Position numbers and translations under genes: made by a program. The notes beneath the pieces were generated by a model that worked only from the letters and a program-made list of their open reading frames with translations, did no database searches and was not told where the DNA came from. A stretch of 6,206 bases of DNA from an uncultured Opitutia bacterium (lineage in GTDB: Bacteria; Verrucomicrobiota; Verrucomicrobiia; Opitutales; UBA953): NCBI GenBank assembly GCA_903853185.1, contig CAINSX010000342.1, forward strand, positions 1-6,206. Direction: 5' to 3'. Numbering within the stretch: the stretch's first letter is position 1; each line of letters begins with the position of its first letter. Positions 4,913 through 6,206 of this stretch are shown here, piece after piece.

Positions 4913-5773
4913 ATGCCCATCATCACTCATCGTCCTATCACCCCCGGAACGCGCTTCCTTGTGCGCGTCAAGACCGAGGGCCTGCACGCCGGTCGCCCCG
5001 AGCGCTCCCTCACCGAGTTCAAGCACCGCGCGATGGGCCGTAACTGTTACGGTCGCATCACCTCCCGCCGTCGTGGCGGAGGTCATAAGAAGCTCTATCG
5101 CGCCATCGACTTCCGCCGCGACCGCCTGGACTCCCCGGCGACCGTGATCCGGATCGAGTACGATCCGAACCGCACCTCTCACCTGGCCCTCATCGAGTAC
5201 GCCGACAAGACCCTGAATTACATCCTCGCTCCGGATGGCCTCAAGGTCGGCGACACGGTCGTCAGCACTAACACCGCCCAGGAACAGCTCACCCCCGGCC
5301 TCTCCCTGCCGCTGAGCCTGATCCCTCCGGCCACCTTCATCCATTGCATCGAGATCGAACCCGGCAAGGGTGGTCAGCTCGCCCGCTCCGCCGGCGGCTT
5401 CGCCCAGCTCCTCGGTCTCGAGGAAGGTCGCGCCATCCTGCGCATGCCTTCCGGCGAACAGCGCTACCTTAACGCCGATTGCCGCGCCACCGTGGGCATC
5501 GTCGGCAACGTCGACCACCACAACGCCAGCCTCGGTAAGGCTGGTCGCAGCCGCTGGAAGGGCATCCGTCCTCGTCAGCGTGGTATGTCCATGAACCCTG
5601 TCGATCACCCGAACGGCGGTGGCGGCGGCAAGAAGAAGGGTGGCGGCGGTCGTCAGCACCTCAAATCCCCGTGGGGCCAGCTCGCCAAGGGCTTCCCGAC
5701 CCGCACCAAGGCGAAGGCCTCCAACAACCAGATCATCCTGCGCCGCAACGGCCGCAAGGTGAAGCAGGTCTAA
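4913..5773 (+). CDS. rplB: 50S ribosomal protein L2 (uL2)
   Basis: This 286-residue protein is L2, one of the most conserved large-subunit proteins, needed for subunit association and for tRNA binding and peptidyl transfer. Family features in order: YGRITSRRRGGGHKKLYRAI (about 43-62), IRIEYDPNRTSHLALIEYAD, YILAPDGLKVGD, PGKGGQLARSAGGFAQLL, ADCRATVGIVGN, GKAGRSRWKGIRP and MNPVDHPNGGGGG. Asp231-His232 correspond to the conserved Asp228-His229 of E. coli L2. E. coli L2 is 272 residues; part of the extra length is a glycine-lysine insert at 235-246 (five Gly, three Lys, four Gly) where E. coli reads HGGGEGRNFG. The His two residues after His232 is replaced by Asn234. The ATG at 4913 gives the full N-terminus. 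rpsS follows after 22 nt. Confidence 0.97.
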   Translation: MPIITHRPITPGTRFLVRVKTEGLHAGRPERSLTEFKHRAMGRNCYGRITSRRRGGGHKKLYRAIDFRRDRLDSPATVIRIEYDPNRTSHLALIEYADKTLNYILAPDGLKVGDTVVSTNTAQEQLTPGLSLPLSLIPPATFIHCIEIEPGKGGQLARSAGGFAQLLGLEEGRAILRMPSGEQRYLNADCRATVGIVGNVDHHNASLGKAGRSRWKGIRPRQRGMSMNPVDHPNGGGGGKKKGGGGRQHLKSPWGQLAKGFPTRTKAKASNNQIILRRNGRKVKQV

Positions 5774-5795
5774 CCCTTCCTGATCCTCTCATAAC

Positions 5796-6074
<279 letters not shown>

Positions 6075-6082
6075 TCCAAACC

Positions 6083-6206
6083 GTGCGCAACGTCCTCACC
6101 ATGTCCGTCCTTCTCGTCGCCGCCACCGCGGTCGGCGCGGAAGTCCGTGCGCTTGGTGCGGCCGAAGCGGATGGCAAGGCTCCGGTCGTCGCGGTCGTCT
6201 CCGCCC
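6083..6206 (+). CDS. Start of a putative exported protein, 5' part only
   Basis: From a GTG at 6083, an open frame of 41 codons runs off the window edge. Its N-terminus, MRNVLTMSVLLVAATAVGAE, has one Arg, a hydrophobic core of about 12 residues and a likely signal-peptidase I site after AVGA, so it looks like a Sec signal peptide. An in-frame ATG at 6101 would leave the signal with no basic residue, so I prefer the GTG. Alternating Ala/Val/Gly residues follow (VRALGAAEADGKAPVVAVVS), with no family I recognise. It lies 8 nt after rpsS on the same strand, where rplV is expected, and shares no L22 motif beyond a chance EVRAL. Function is unknown. The start is uncertain because there is no SD. 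Confidence 0.5.
   Translation, partial: MRNVLTMSVLLVAATAVGAEVRALGAAEADGKAPVVAVVSA

Noticed and set aside
4592..5659. Minus-strand open frame of 355 codons across rplW and rplB, and similar ones over rplC/rplD and rpsG
   Set aside because: These are antisense shadows of strongly supported ribosomal-protein genes in GC-rich DNA, with no start signals or family motifs.
6083..6206. Frame after rpsS as an extended L22, because of EVRAL near the signal cleavage site
   Set aside because: L22 continues with a conserved SPRKVRLV-like block after such a start; here the sequence is GAAEADGKAPVV, with no match.

Overview
The window is a stretch of bacterial chromosome carrying the str and S10 ribosomal-protein clusters joined head to tail on the + strand: the end of rpsL, then rpsG, fusA, rpsJ, rplC, rplD, rplW, rplB, rpsS and the start of a gene that does not look ribosomal. 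The DNA is GC-rich, with a strong preference for C or G at third codon positions. There is no tuf between fusA and rpsJ, and almost no start codon has a Shine-Dalgarno (SD) sequence. The protein sequences, and this gene order without tuf, look to me like a member of the PVC superphylum, most likely Verrucomicrobiota and perhaps Opitutae. That is a judgement from memory of family sequences and could be wrong.

Layout. Positions 1-121 hold the last 39 codons of rpsL (S12). Positions 151-2829 hold rpsG (S7) and fusA (EF-G), completing the str half. Positions 2854-6074 hold rpsJ (S10), rplC (L3), rplD (L4), rplW (L23), rplB (L2) and rpsS (S19), the normal first half of the S10 cluster. Where rplV (L22) is expected, positions 6083-6206 instead encode what looks like a signal peptide of an exported protein, cut off by the window edge. 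Seven of the eight gaps before ribosomal-cluster genes are 11-39 nt and the gap before the final partial gene is 8 nt, so the whole set reads as one transcription unit.

The exception is the 143-nt gap between rpsJ and rplC (3163-3305). It starts with a 39-nt stretch without any G, rich in C, like a Rho-utilisation or unstructured S1-binding sequence. It ends in a 73-nt segment that can fold into nested helices, several capped by GNRA tetraloops, with the closing helix ending 4 nt before the rplC start codon. This is the best candidate for an undescribed element: a cis-acting leader controlling L3 and the genes behind it. The gaps where E. coli keeps its S7 and L4 feedback sites (rpsL-rpsG and upstream of rpsJ) are too short here for such structures, which fits the idea that control has moved to the rplC leader.

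Together the genes encode small-subunit head and decoding-centre proteins (S12, S7, S10, S19), large-subunit core and exit-tunnel proteins (L2, L3, L4, L23) and the translocase EF-G. I saw no tRNA, rRNA, CRISPR array, insertion sequence or intrinsic terminator.
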